64,000 nt of DNA, taken from NCBI GenBank assembly GCA_949128115.1, contig OX421964.1, positions 33,162,177-33,226,176 of the forward strand, written 5' to 3'. The stretch comes from Anaspis maculata (Eukaryota; Arthropoda; Insecta; Coleoptera; Scraptiidae). The first letter of the stretch is position 1. Every line of letters begins with the position of its first letter. A program made the position numbers and the translations under genes. Of this stretch, positions 46,601-58,628 are shown in pieces. The notes beneath the pieces were generated by a model, which saw only the letters and a program-made list of their open reading frames with translations, ran no database searches and was not told the origin of the DNA.

Positions 46601-47375
46601 GGTGCGAAGACGAGAAAACTATATCTGCGGGGAGACGCGTGCAGTTTCTTGAAGAGGCACCTTGTGGTTGTTTTCCCCTGTATTCAATTTTGTAAGTACC
46701 TCCATTGATTGTTCTTATTTTTAAACTATTTGTGTATACGCTAGTCGGTCCTTTTTGAAAATACTCTGTCGATTTGGTCTGCCTATTTACTGTAGAAGTC
46801 TATTAAAGTACGTCTTTGTTGATGCACCAATCTTGTGATTTCAAAAACACACGAAACATTCAGTATTCCATTTTTATGTGCAACAATATTTCGTGTCCTC
46901 CGTCTCTCGAATATTTCCATTTGTTTGTTTTATTAATCACTGCTATTTTGCAAATGGCGCTTGCGAGTATGATCGAGCCTTGCTGTACCTTTTTTACTAA
47001 TATTTTCTCGAATACCGTGAAATTCCTGTACCATCAACCACTTCTACCCAGCCTAAAATTAACTGTTTTATGTATAGTGTTTAATTTTGCCTATGGTGTC
47101 AGGGGGCGTTTACCGTCCAAGCAGGTTGTACGGTACCTTTTTGTTGGGGAGTCATGTTCATTAATTTTGTTTTGTTTGCCATGACCATGAGATGATTTGA
47201 TGTTATCTGCCAAGGGGTGGACAAGGTCTGCCATGGAAGATTGGTTACAACACAACTGAGTCGCTTGCGACTCGCGTAACGAGGCGCATTTCAGATTTTG
47301 TGGGATAGGCTCTCTTACATGGTCCTCGAGTACAGGTTCGCAACAAAATTACCTTCAGTGTGTAGTTGTAGGATT
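43660..47375. other. Unassigned region, 3.7 kb, with a CA microsatellite
   Basis: No gene recognised. A (CA)n tract with interruptions lies at 44404-44446. A segment at about 47110-47225 is an inverse relative of 23349-23436. ORFs at 45196-45609 and 45668-46001 lack any domain. Confidence 0.4.
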
Positions 47376-47378
47376 CAT

Positions 47379-48957
47379 AAACTGCTCCACAATGAAGTTG
47401 TCGCCACCAAAAAAAATGGCTTGACTTTGACGGCCAATAACTTTCGATTGCCGAAAGTGATTTCAATTCTGTTTGTTGCGTTTTCTAGCCTAATCTATCC
47501 CCAACAAACTTTGTGATTTTAAATATTGAGAAACTACATGTAACATTTATACAGGGTGATATGTAAAAAGGTGAAAAATTGCGACCACTTTATCGAACCC
47601 CCATTTGCAAAAAACTATTTTTTTCTAAATTCCAATGTGAAAATCATGAAGTGTGATGCATTGTTTCGAAACGGTTTTGGAATTACCGAGATTGGAAGTC
47701 TTACACAGAAGATATGAATTGTTATATAGAATGTAACAGATCTGCCCTATTTTCGCGCAAGATTGAATCACTTTTAATGAATGGGTTGTTGATATTGAGC
47801 ACGATTGTTCCTACAACCGTTCGTTATAACTTGAATTCAAAAACAACCTGAAAATTTGGTGTGGGACCAGACAGGGGGCACTTTTTGAAACGCTAGTCAC
47901 TGCCTGTTTTTGCCACGTTGAATTTCATCAATATTTCAGATGTCGAACATGTTTTTTGCAAGTCTAAACCCCCTGAATATGGTAGAACTTCATTTTCCGT
48001 GGGAGGGAGAGCCCCCTGGAAGTTTACTTGTTGTGCTTGTGCTATGCCTGGGCTTTACCCCTGATTGCGTTTTTCTGGTGATACCGTGCTCCAAAGATGA
48101 TCAAACATGTGTGTTGCTACAGTATCGCTGAAAACCTATATTTATGCCATTGTTCATACTGACACGTCATGTCACTCCAACAATGCAGAGACCTGTGTTT
48201 TCAACGTAACTGTAGCAACACACATTTTTGATCATCCAGCACGATATCACCAGAAAAATGCAATCAGGAATAAAGCTCAGGCATAGCACAAGCACAACAA
48301 GTAAACTTCCAGGGGGCGCCCTCTTCCACGAAAAATGAGGTTCTACCATATTCAGGGGTTTGGGCTTTGGACAAGGGCTGGGATGTGAAAAGCATGTTTC
48401 ACATCTAAAATATTGATGAAATTGAACATGACAAAAACAGACAGTGATTAGCTTTGCGAAAAGTGCCCCCTGCCTGGCCCCACACCAAATTTTCGGGTTG
48501 TTTTTAAATTCAAGTTATCCGTAACGGTTGTAGGAGCAATCGTGCTTAATGTCAACCACCCATTCATTGAAAGTGATTCAATCATGCGAGAAAATAGGGC
48601 AAATCTGTTACATTCCGTATAAAAATTTATATCTTCTGTGTAAGACCTTCAATCTCGGTCACCAAAACCGTTTCGAGACAAGGCATTACACTTCATGATT
48701 TTCACTTTAGAATTAAAAATTTTTTTTCACAAATGGGGGTTCGATGAAGTTGTCGCAATTTTCCACCGTTTCACATATCACCCTGTATAAATGTTACAAG
48801 TAGTTTCTTGATATTCACAATGACAGGATCTCTTGAGGATAGATTGGGCTAGTAAACGCAATAAACAGAATGGAAATCACTTCCGGCAAACAAAAGTTAT
48901 TGGCCGTCAAAGTCAAGCCATTTTTTTGGTGGCGACAACTTCATTGTGGAGCAGTTT
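47379..48957. mobile_element. 1.6-kb near-perfect palindromic (foldback) element
   Basis: AAACTGCTCCACAATGAAGT at the left is mirrored at the right end (48940s-48957). Position pairs sum to 96332-96337 across the whole length, so the arms (about 757 bp each) have almost no net indels. ATACAGGGTG sits at 47549-47558, with its inverse at 48779-48788. ORFs in both arms are the same sequence read from each side, not genes. The loop is about 65 bp. Confidence 0.85.
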
Positions 48958-49126
48958 TTTTTCATTGGCGATACGTCACTTCTTGTTGTCATATGCCTGG
49001 CGGTGACACTGCAGAGCTGGCCGGCCGCGAGAGCAGCCACGATTTCAGCTCCACAATGAAGGATTTTGCTTCAGACATTTTACGACGAAAACTTGTTTCT
49101 TTACATCGCTGGGTGCTGGGTGTATA

Positions 49127-49260
49127 AGACCCGGTATTTCCATCTCTGGATAAAGTTCCGGATAGCTCTATCCGGCCGATAAACGCTGCGTTGTACGTTC
49201 TGCGCAGCATTTATCGGCCGGATAACTTTATCAGGAGATGGAAATATCAGGCCTAAGTCT
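49127..49260. mobile_element. Hairpin MITE, about 52-bp arms
   Basis: TTTCCATCTCTGGATAAAGT..TATCCGGCCGATAAACGCTG pairs with CAGCATTTATCGGCCGGATA..AGATGGAAA around a 12-bp loop. Internal short palindromes (TCCGGATAGCTCTATCCGG) occur in the left arm. It abuts the retrotransposon ORF1. Confidence 0.85.
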
Positions 49261-49888
49261 GGTAGTGGAGGTTTTTGCTTTCCACGTAGCCACGCACCGC
49301 CTGCCACTCTACCTTATCGGTGATAGTGATGTTCGTGCTATTACGAGTGTAAGTGATACGATAGCCTTTGGTGGCCGTACTCTCTAGCGCCTGCTGGAGC
49401 TTAGCATGGTCAGAGGGCTTCCCGTGTAACACCAGCGGCGGGAGCTTTTGCGCCGAGGTGTTGACGGATTTGCTTGCTGGGTTTGTCTTAGACTTGCCAC
49501 TGCGGGCAATGTTGACATTGCTGTCGTCCTCGCTGTCGCTATCCTGTTGGGTGTCTACCAGGTCCTCCCCCAGATGCTCGAAGTAGTTTGATGTTACTGC
49601 AGAGGTTGACGGAGTCTGAGTGTCAACTCTGACGGTGAGTTCATTTACCCTTTGGGAGAACCGGAGTTCGGTTTTACCTTTTGACGCGACTGGGAACAGC
49701 CGCTTGTTTTTGATGGGTGTTAGTACATCGGGCGTGTCAAAGTCCATTTCGGTTGATGTCGCAAGAGCTGTTGGCTTGCCGCTACTCGCGTTGTCACTTG
49801 TAGTTTTTGCCGCTGCCTGGGCGAATTTTTGTGCCAGCTCGGCTACTTTGGATTTCGTTTTGGTAGTGGCCAACAAGCCTCGCATTTT
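49253..49888 (-). pseudogene. Non-LTR retrotransposon ORF1 (gag-like), 5' part
   Basis: The frame starts at the ATG at 49886-49888 (MRGLLATTKTKSK) after an in-frame TAA, and runs about 210 codons. It has a Lys/Ser/Thr-rich N-terminus and an acidic Asp/Ser block (DTQQDSDSEDDS). It ends in KLPPLVLHGK and KGYRITYTRNSTNITITDKVEW, the usual lead-in to the RNA-binding part of Jockey/I-type ORF1 (PP[IL]-x-[IV]-x-G, then GY-x-[IV]). The zinc-knuckle region is missing because the frame ends at the neighbouring hairpin MITE. RNA-binding function is inferred from the family. Confidence 0.65.
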
Positions 49889-49899
49889 CTGCAATCGTT

Positions 49900-51870
49900 A
49901 CCAACGCCTTGGCAATGCGTTCGCAAATGTTTATGAAGCCCATGGTTCCACATTTGAAGCTTTTTCTGAGAATGTTGCAACCACTAACTTGCTCGTTGGC
50001 AACTTTTCACCATAGTTGTATGCCTCTGACGACAGCCTGACGCGTATATTCCGCCAAACAGCAGCCTGTTATATTTTATTTCTTCTATTTTTCCTGGAAT
50101 GAATGTACTATTTCATGTCATGACCAAAGTTCTCAAGGCAAAAAGAACAAAGATAAGTCCTTACCTCCACTCAACATTGATAAAGAGATATCCTTCGACA
50201 TATTTAAGGGCTCCCTTACTTAGCCTAAAAATGTCAAACTGGAAAGAGCAGTTTTCTTCGTAACCGCTGAACAGAAAAAATCGGGGAAGATGGCTACATG
50301 TAGATAAATATCATGAGTATAAATTGAATACTTCAGTTCGTTGATCAAACATGATTTATTTCCAAGAATTTGGAAAAAATTCAGAAACTTCAATGCTTAT
50401 TACTGAATTTCTCAGTTTGTAAGACCCCACAAAAAAGGCAATGCATTTTAAAGTGTACCCTCAACATTCAGATTTCTTTCACTGCTATGACTTTGGCAAT
50501 TCCTTTCCTGGTTCAACGTGAAACCGCTTAGTTCCGGCAGTGGAGCCGAATTTTCTGTCGCATTGAAGGATAAGTTTTTGGGCGATTCCTACTTTTTACC
50601 GATTACAGGTCATGGTCAGTTTAGCTACCCTGAGACAGATGGCTCCGCTCGTACATTTGAAATAGGGTTGCTAGATTATCGACAGCTTTGGCTGTACGCC
50701 GGCCGGTCACGTGATAATCAGGTTCCCTAATTTGAAAATTTGAATGTCATCCAATGCAACTGTATCAGTCATGATGACAATCTAACGTCAATCTTTTGAA
50801 TCGTGCTGTTAAACTATCCCCTGCTTCCTTCTTCCTTGCCAGTTATAGCCTGTTGTGATAGTAATAAAAACTTGAAGGCTGTATTTACTGCGTCAAAAGT
50901 GACCAAACTGAAGTGAAAAATGTTCAAAGAATCAAGTTCACAAACCAACTGATCGGCAAGTGAAAGATTTGGTGATAACAAGTAACCACAATACCCTGTT
51001 GTGTTGCGCGAAGGGAAGGGGACACCTCAAGGGCTGCCCAGTGGGAGGTTGACGACGCGACGGGGTCGTAATTTGAATTTGTGGGTCGGCCGGATAACCT
51101 TCAAACTCATGGACTACCTAGTACCTAGTACACTAGACGAACCCCGCGCAGACAAACGCTGGTAAAAATAGGACATGTGCAATATGATAATTCCGAAGCA
51201 GGTCTAGGCTTATTTGTTTCGTGACCGAAGTCGACTATTTGAATGGTGGCCGGCGCCGGCGCTGCCAAAGTGCCGGCTGCTCGTATGGCCTTTGAGTCCC
51301 TGGCGCGGCGGGCTGAAATTCATGGAACAGTGAGTGTCTATGCTTCAATTATATGACTAGTGCATGAATCTGTAGTCTGTACCTATACTATAGTTATTTA
51401 TATCACTGCAATAAGTCTATCAAATATTTTCATCTTGAATATTTTGTATAAAGCAGGTAAAGGTTCTAGGTGATAAGCCTAAAGCCTTCTAAACTAGGGA
51501 AAAAAAAGTTGCTTCAAAGTCGAAACCGATGTAGAGGTACCTGGGTGCTATATTGATCACATTTCAATCAGTTATTAGGAACAGACCTCATGGACCAAGT
51601 TACTGTTCCCAATGTCTTCTCCTATATTTTTCAGCCTTCGGTCAAGTACGCGCGTCTATCTACATTACGTTTCAAAGGGTGGAAAAATTTTTAGGATTGA
51701 AAGAACCCTGCTTTGATTTTTTCCTCGATTTTTTTTAACTTAGATCTCACAATACACCAAGGATACAATAATGCTGACAATAATTGATGATGACATTAAT
51801 TGATGCAAAAACCAAGTACATGATACAATGCAACGGTACCTAGTACCTACTTAGACTTAAAATACATCGG
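49900..51870. other. Unassigned sequence
   Basis: The first 150 bp may be the 5' UTR of the retrotransposon ORF1 (minus strand). The remainder shows no domain; the ORF at 50518-50730 (+) is unremarkable. Confidence 0.35.
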
Positions 51871-51879
51871 TACTACTTG

Positions 51880-53140
51880 TATAACTGCACAACACTTCTG
51901 AAAAATCTTGAGATGTAGCTCGACCTTGAAAATCTATGGGATGATCTAGCTCCAGTAACATACAGCATTCCCTCAAAAGTCCAGAGGAAAATTACAGAAA
52001 AACTGCTAGACTGCTGACTGCTGAAACGGCTGAAGTTGAAGGTTGGTATGTGGCCCAATCTTGGAAAGCATGGTAGATGCAGCAAGTGGGCGAGTACGAA
52101 GGTGGCGATAATGATGTTGAAGAGATACAGGTCTACTCCAGCTACAGTTGTTGATATTCATTCTATGTCGTGCTGCTGGGGTGAGGTTGTGCATGGAGAT
52201 AATCTAATGTTCCATGGTAGACTGTCAAGCGGACACTCAACAATGCAATGGCTCATTGTCTGTTCCTTAGTTCCACAGTCACAGCTCGGATCTTGCATCC
52301 CAAAGGTCTTTGAATGATAATCCAAATTTAGTTATTCATTGCTATTCAATCCAAACAGAAGCGCAGTATTTCACATTCGAATAGACGAAGACAATGGTGG
52401 ATATCTAAAGAGTAGTGGAGTTGGTACCCCACATAGTTCTCTAAGTATCTGCACCCGATCTATTCGTGTCTTCGTTTTAGTCTCTTCAAGTTCAGCTTGA
52501 AGGACACTGTTCGGTCAACGGTCGAGCCGAGGTATCTGGGAGTAAGATTTTGCTGCATACGAAATCCAGTAAAGCCGATATCAAAGTGACGATTCGCTTC
52601 CTGTTGTTCAGATGGAAAGCTAAGTTTCTTTCTTTGTTGGGTTCGGATTCAATTACCATTTCTGAAAGAAGAGATCATTAGTGAATAGTTCTTGCTCTAT
52701 CACTTGCTCCGCCCCTTCTACATCCTAATGTTTTTATATAGGACGATGTCATCGGCGTAAATGAATTTCCTTGAGGTCTCCGGATTATCACTTATGCAGG
52801 TGTTGAAAAGCAGCGGTGTCAGTAATGAGTATTTGGGAAGACCTGTGGATATAGAAGTATCGTTCGTTTAGCATGTTCAGCAAATTTAAAAAATCCGTGG
52901 CATGGAACGAATTCGTAAATTCTTCCGAATAGTCCCTTCCTCCAAGTTATTTCGAAGGCAGGAGTGAGGTCCACAAATATGAATGTGTTGTCAAAATCAC
53001 TACTTGATCGCAGCATCTCTTCCTTCGCGAGAAAGACGGTTACTCACTAGGACGCTGGAGACGATTGTACCCATAAATGAGTCGTTCTAGAAGCTTGCAG
53101 CCTATATCCAGCCGAGCTATGGGTTCATTTAATAGTTGTC
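51880..53140 (-). pseudogene. Second non-LTR reverse transcriptase, heavily decayed
   Basis: The minus strand shows VDLTPAFEITWRKGLFGRIY and VPCHGFFKFAEHAKRT (RT motif A; AFD has become AFE), then a trace of the GNSFTP..ADD-like region near 52745. PRYLGSTVDRTVSFK-like residues follow (normally PKYLGVTLDRTLSFK), and then a degraded C-terminus with RNRQ..IALLSVRL. Many stops and frameshifts break it. The pattern suits a Jockey/Kiri-like element, a different and older copy than the one at 35 kb. Confidence 0.65.
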
Positions 53141-53571
53141 CGACTTTGGAGTCTCAAATTGCAACATGGTTATGAAACGGTCTCTTAAAAAAAATCTGTT
53201 CAACAAGCTCTCACATTGAATCACCGTGATAAAATGTACAAGAGAGCTAAAAGGGGAACTGAGACTGTCTGTGAACAGTTATGATCTTGATAAAGTGTAA
53301 GAGCCTGGCGAAACAGAGAAAGCCAGATAACATATTTAATTAGTGGAACATTTCTGGGAGCTACACTAGCGGCTATACAAGTTCAAACTTCGAGCCGAAC
53401 GAGGTTTACTCAATACATAGGTACTCATGACTCACCTTAGTGAGCAAATTGAGTCTTCACGGCAAGGACAATGCTACAACTAAATTTACCCCAGTTGTGG
53501 AAGATCCACGACGGTCCATTCCAACACTGATAAATACTATCAGGTGATCCTGCTTCTTGTCTGTTTTTCTT

Positions 53572-53966
53572 GTTTAATTCTATGATATCACGGGAAAGAC
53601 AGACGGTTTTTTGTAAATTTGTTTCTTTCAATAATTTGCCAACGTTTCAACCTCGTGGCGAGGTCTTTCTCAAGGCGAGTAACTAAAAATAATACAATAA
53701 ATAACTAAGAATACATCATAAAATTCGAGAACTTAAAAAAATTTGATTTTTGACATATTTATTTCTTTTTTACACTTAGCCTTATATTTTTACAATTCCT
53801 GTAAGTTCTCGAATTTTATGATGTATTCTTAGTTATTTATTGTATTATTTTTAGTTACTCGCTTTGAGAAAGACCTCGCCACGAGGTTGAAACGTTTGCA
53901 ATTTATTAAAAGAAACAAATTTACAAAAAACCGTCTGTCTTTCCCGTGATATCATAGAATTAAACC
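53572..53966. mobile_element. Hairpin MITE, about 160-bp arms
   Basis: The left arm (53572-53730) and right arm (53808-53966) are near-identical inverted copies, including GACAGACGGTTTTTTGTAAA, CCTCGTGGCGAGGTC and AGAATACATCATAAAATTCG. The centre is AT-rich. Confidence 0.9.
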
Positions 53967-54268
53967 GATAAATACATTACTTAATTGTATTTTTTTGTTG
54001 AATTTCAAAAAATTTAAGTGACTGCCCACTACAATCTTTGAAACAGTGTAAAGAAAAGAAATACACTTCCTAGGGACGTAGGTACTGTTTGGGTATTCAC
54101 CAATTTGTGATCCGTAAAGTATCACAACATCAGGGTTGATAAGTTTAACTGATATTGAAGCTCATAAACTCGAGCAACAACAAAAATTAACTACCTATTT
54201 GTAACACTAAATTTATAATCAGATGCGAATTTTATCTCGAAATTGAAATCATTATTTTTAACCAGTTA

Positions 54269-55755
54269 TTACCCAAGTAGCAATCCGACGTCGCGCCAAC
54301 GTTGCGATTCGCGACCTGAGGTCGGCAGCCGACGTCCGCGCGACGTTGAGGCGACCGACATCTGCACCAATTTGGTCAATGAAATGCGGGTCGGTACGAC
54401 GTCGGCATCCGCGACGTTGTGATTGCCGACCAAAACTCGACCAAATCCGACCATCTCACCCACGTGTAGCCAAAGTCGCCTGTCGCGTACCTAATCCGAC
54501 TTATGCTAGTCACATTAGGTGGACTTTATTCAACCTGTTTTGTACTAAAGAAATATAGCTCCAAATATACGACGGTAAAGTTTCCCTATTACAACCATCA
54601 GTTCCCGTATAAGATATAACAGACAACAGAGCATCTGAACTTATATAATGAAATTTTGTGATTGGTTAATATGAAAACTTGATGCGAAGAAAATTTTACT
54701 GACGAACAAGTATGTTTCAAGTCGAAAACAATCATCGCCCACCAAAAATTTGGCTGTTCTCAAATTATTTTAATTTTATATTAAAACATTCCTCAATTAA
54801 AACACCGTTTTTCAAAAGAAAAGAAGACCAAAGAAGTATGTATATATACTTAATTAATCAATAGCTACCATAATCTCGTTTCTCGAGTTCAAAAATGGTA
54901 AATTCAATAATTTCAAAGATTTTCATTCGCATTTCTTCAACATGGCCTCTTCTTGTTGGTTTGGTATTGGGAGAAAAAATGGCCGCGTCGGCTGTTTCTA
55001 CCTATACTGACTAAATCCGACTAAATTTCATATACGAGTATAAATTACTAGACCAATTCCGACCAATTCTGACTTCTGGTGTGATTTATTGTACCAATTC
55101 CGACTTGATCCGACCTGGCACCAAAACTGTGCAAGAATGCAGCGCGCGCCGTCTAGCGTAGCGGTTAATAATGCCCATTGTTGCCGCGATGCCGCGGTAT
55201 AATTAAATAAAATAAATCGCATCAGCTACAAAAGTATCCACCATATTATCCTACTTTGGGTATACCCAACGTTGCATATGCCAACGTTGGATATACCGAC
55301 GTTGGCAAACTCACCTAGATATAACTGCAGACTAATTTGGTCGCATTAGGTACAAAAATATACACCAAATCCAACGTTGGATACGCCAACGTCCAGCCGA
55401 CGTTGCATATCCCAACGTTGGGTATGCCGACGTCAGCCGACGTTGGCAAGCTTGCCCAAATTTAACTGCAGACTGATTTGGTCGCATTAGGTATAAAAAT
55501 ACCCACTGTGTCCAACGTTGGGAATCCCAACGTCCATCCGACGTTGGATGCGCCAACGTTGGATATACCGACGTCGTACCAACGTCGGTTTTAGTTGCAT
55601 GGCGGACGTCGGGTTGCCGACGTAAAGGCAACGTTGTCCCAACGTCGCCTCGTGACTTTCAAATATTGGTCGCCATCCGACCAAAATTTGTACTAATTCC
55701 GACGTCGGAATTGGTAAAAATTTGGTCGGAAGTCGGGTAAATGTTCCTTGGGTAA
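54269..55755. mobile_element. DNA element with TTACCCAAG ends and CCAACGTTGG arrays
   Basis: TTACCCAAG (54269-54277) and inverted CTTGGGTAA (55747-55755) bound a 1487-bp unit. Both ends are packed with CCGACGT/CCAACGT half-sites. Perfect CCAACGTTGG palindromes lie at 55281, 55371, 55412, 55512 and 55553. Tandem units with AACTGCAGACT and TTTGGTCGCATTAGG recur at about 141-bp spacing (55322, 55463). The centre (54550-55250) is AT-rich and no transposase is recognised. No clear target duplication. It ends 15 bp from the YqaJ stop codon. Confidence 0.7.
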
Positions 55756-55769
55756 ACGCATAGATACAT

Positions 55770-57056
55770 TCACTTATTCTGTTTTTCGCGTATGATCCTC
55801 TCTAAATATGGAGGATCTCGACACGTTAGTCCCTTCCCCATCCTGCCCAAAATTATTTCCGGGGCAATGCAATTTAAATAGAACTTTTCCAATTTTGGGA
55901 GCATCTTCTCTTCCCAAAATGCTTCATCCCGTTTTATTGTCAAAATCTCGAGGGCATTATGCTCTCCAGCGTACACAATTAGGTAGCATACATCTCTTCC
56001 AGAAATATTTAGTTGACCTTGAATCTGTAAGAAAACAGAGTAATTATTATTATTATTATGAAATATACGTGTTAACCGTACTACGGCTCAGGAAATGCTC
56101 AGACAGCGCCCTGGCAAACATATTTATGAGATAGTTCTAGTATGGCCCTTGAAATTAGAATTTGATGGAAAGTTGCGATTATTATTTCTTCTATTTTATA
56201 ATAATTGTCATAAAGATGGCAATTTAAGACACTCTTATAATATAATACATTACAGTCGCAACCTCGGGACCAATTCTAACTTCGCCAATTTTTTGGATCA
56301 CTCATTAGTCATTATGCTTCTAGCCAACTCACTTGGTGAAAATAATCATGGTTTTTCACAATTTCGAGATTTTCTCCGTTCATTTTTAGGAATTTTACTT
56401 TTTTCTGCAAGACAGCTGTTCTCAAATTTTCTTTCGACTTTGCCACTGTATATAGACACTTTACCTCTATCAAATCATTACCATCCAATATACCTGGATC
56501 ACAAAGTTGATGAGAGTGATAACCTAATTTATTTAAATATTAAAAAAATGTTTCATTCATCACGATTTTCACAACCATATTGAATTAGGTTGGTGAATTT
56601 AAAGAAATATTGCAAGTTAGCAAATTAATTTGGAAGTAGGTATCAATAATCAACTTTAAAAAAAAAAGAACAAGGCAATATTTAGGATGCAATTTTCGTA
56701 TAGTACGAAACATCCGTTGCAACATTTCCATATTAGTTACCATCTGGTGACGCCGCCAAAAATCCAGTATTTGTGTCTATGAAAATCCCACTTTCTCTAA
56801 TTACTCCTCCTCTCAACTCCATGAATTTTTCTTTTGCAACTGCTTCGTTCATTTTTCCATATGTTGTTGCCGCCGTCGTCACCCCTCTCTGGCACAGGAT
56901 TTTTTTGACAAGATTGTGACATGCAATGTCTCTTCTTTTTACGACGGCGCCAAAATTTGATGCTGTAAGGCGGTTTTTCCGCGCATCGCAAAATTTCATG
57001 TTCTCAAACTGACCGACTGTTTCTTGCTCTATCTTTATTTGCATTTCCTTGGTGAC
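55770..57056 (-). CDS. YqaJ-type nuclease domain protein, three exons
   Basis: Exon A 56741-57056 begins after an acceptor (CTTTCTTAG) and encodes FCDARKNRLTASNFGAVVKR, TTYGKMNEAVAKEKF (the Glu of G-x-x-x-E) and GFLAASPDG (catalytic Asp). It ends in a GTAACT donor. Exon B 56333-56493 follows a 247-bp intron, joins in the right phase, and carries DLIEVKC (the E-x-K pair), then NHDYFHQ. Exon C 55770-56024 follows a 308-bp intron with acceptor TTTTCTTACAG and carries IQGQLNISGRDVC, the conserved Q-x-Q-G-x-L helix, to a TGA stop. This is the PD-(D/E)XK fold of YqaJ/lambda-exonuclease-like proteins, common in insects and often transposon-linked. All catalytic positions are present and no stop breaks it. 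An upstream exon with the initiator is probably missing from view. Substrate is presumably DNA ends; that is family knowledge. Confidence 0.8.
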
Positions 57057-57059
57057 CTA

Positions 57060-58500
57060 AGAAAGTGATACTTTGTGTACAAAAATTTACATACCATACG
57101 ATGCCAAGTTGCAGGCGCAAAGTTAAGACAGCTTAACTTGCTAAAACAGCCGTCTGAGTGGCTATAGGGCGTGGGCCACGAGGGTATGCAACCCGACCAC
57201 TGGAGGAACTGGTGTTGCCCCCTGCCAGGCGTAGCAGAAGGTCATATGTCAATCTGCTACGTGACGTGAAAGTCAAATTACAACTGTCAACCTCAAATTG
57301 AAAATTTCACATTTCTTGGGGAAATCGGAGGTATTTGGTTGTTTTCGCTGCTTTTCCTCATGCTTTCACTGCTGGTAGATGATATTGATTGTAAATTATG
57401 TATTGTGTCTTCGTTTGGTCGAAGATTTTACGAAATCTGGAGTTTGGCATCAATTTTCAGTTTTGTGGAGCAACAAGTTGAGTTGAATCGTTGAGTGCTT
57501 TTCCTTCACGTTCGAATTTCAAAATGGAGCACCTGAGTGCCTACACCAACACATCTGTTCTTATCTTGCTGCAAATGCGGGTACCGTGAGAAAGTCGCTT
57601 TGTGGTGGCGTAGAGCGGAGACCTGTACCAATTCGTGATCGATCACTGCTCCATGAAGCTACTGGAGGACTTCCCCCAACAACAAGGCTCACTGTTCCGA
57701 TATCATGAGGCAGGCCAGGCCAGATACGAACTTCCCAAAGCTACTGTTAGAAGACAACAGAGCTAAGAAGCTTTTACTGCGTTTGCCTCGACAGGAATTA
57801 CATGTTGGTGTCGACCAAGGCGGCCCGGGCTCTGGCTGGAGAGCCACCACTAGCATTAATTGCTTAAAAAATATATTGCAGAACCAGACTGAAAACGAGG
57901 ATGCAAACAGCGCACTGTGGCAAACTGTTGCACGCCGAACATTTCTCAAAAGCTGAGCTGGCGGCACACTTGATCTTCCCAACCAACGATTTCTGGCAGA
58001 CTGAGTAGGAAATATATGAAAAAGGCAAGGGCAACTCTGCTCCTTGCCAAGAACTAGACAATCCAAGTCGCCGCATCTGGTGCTGCGTAGTGCTCACATC
58101 ACAACTGACAGCATCGGCTGGTCCGATCCCTCCAGAGCGTAGGACTTCCTTGAAGACCCTGCTGCAGCTATCCACTGACTGCCCAGAAGGGCCATGTGGT
58201 CCGTCTTCAGAAATGCCAGATTAGCTTCTGCCAAGAGAAGACGGACATCTTAAACATCCAGATAGGCTTTGGCCTTTCGAGAAAAAAAGAAAGCAAGTTG
58301 AATGTGTACCAGCAAGACTGCCTCCAGCATGCAGAGGGTCTGGAAGCTAGAGGAAAATATTGTGATCATTAATTATTGTTGAGTACGTACGTTATGTTTA
58401 CGTTAAGATACATATCGTAAAGTGGAATAATAAAATATATAAGTAACGCAGGACGGATTTGAGGTGCCGTCAATAACAAATGTATATTATTGTACATATT
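57060..58500. other. Unassigned sequence upstream of the YqaJ gene
   Basis: Expected to hold the YqaJ promoter or first exon on the minus strand, but no Met exon or zinc finger could be identified. Two medium ORFs (57705-57956 +, 57689-58066 -) overlap each other and show no domain. Confidence 0.35.
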
Positions 58501-58628
58501 CAAATCAACCCCTTCCCCCCTTCCGCACGGGAAATGTGTTTTTGATCAAATAAAACAAAATTGTTACAAAGTCGCTTTTTATTCCAACGGACTCCAAGGT
58601 GCAGACTTCACTATATGCCGTTCAGGTT

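Noticed and set aside
47940..48349. Paired hydrophobic ORFs (VVLVLCL) suggesting a membrane peptide gene
   Set aside because: They are the same sequence read from the two arms of a palindrome, with several differences and no splice or start context.
55332..55631. Minus-strand ORF with repeated VFLYLMRPN peptides
   Set aside because: It translates the roughly 141-bp tandem units of the CCAACGTTGG element.
56095..56583. 162-codon plus-strand ORF, one of the longest in the window
   Set aside because: It is the antisense of YqaJ exon B and its introns; the minus strand has the catalytic E-x-K motif and matching splice sites.
57689..58066. 125-codon minus-strand ORF upstream of the YqaJ gene
   Set aside because: Cys-rich but without finger spacing, and overlaps an equally open plus-strand ORF; no support for coding.
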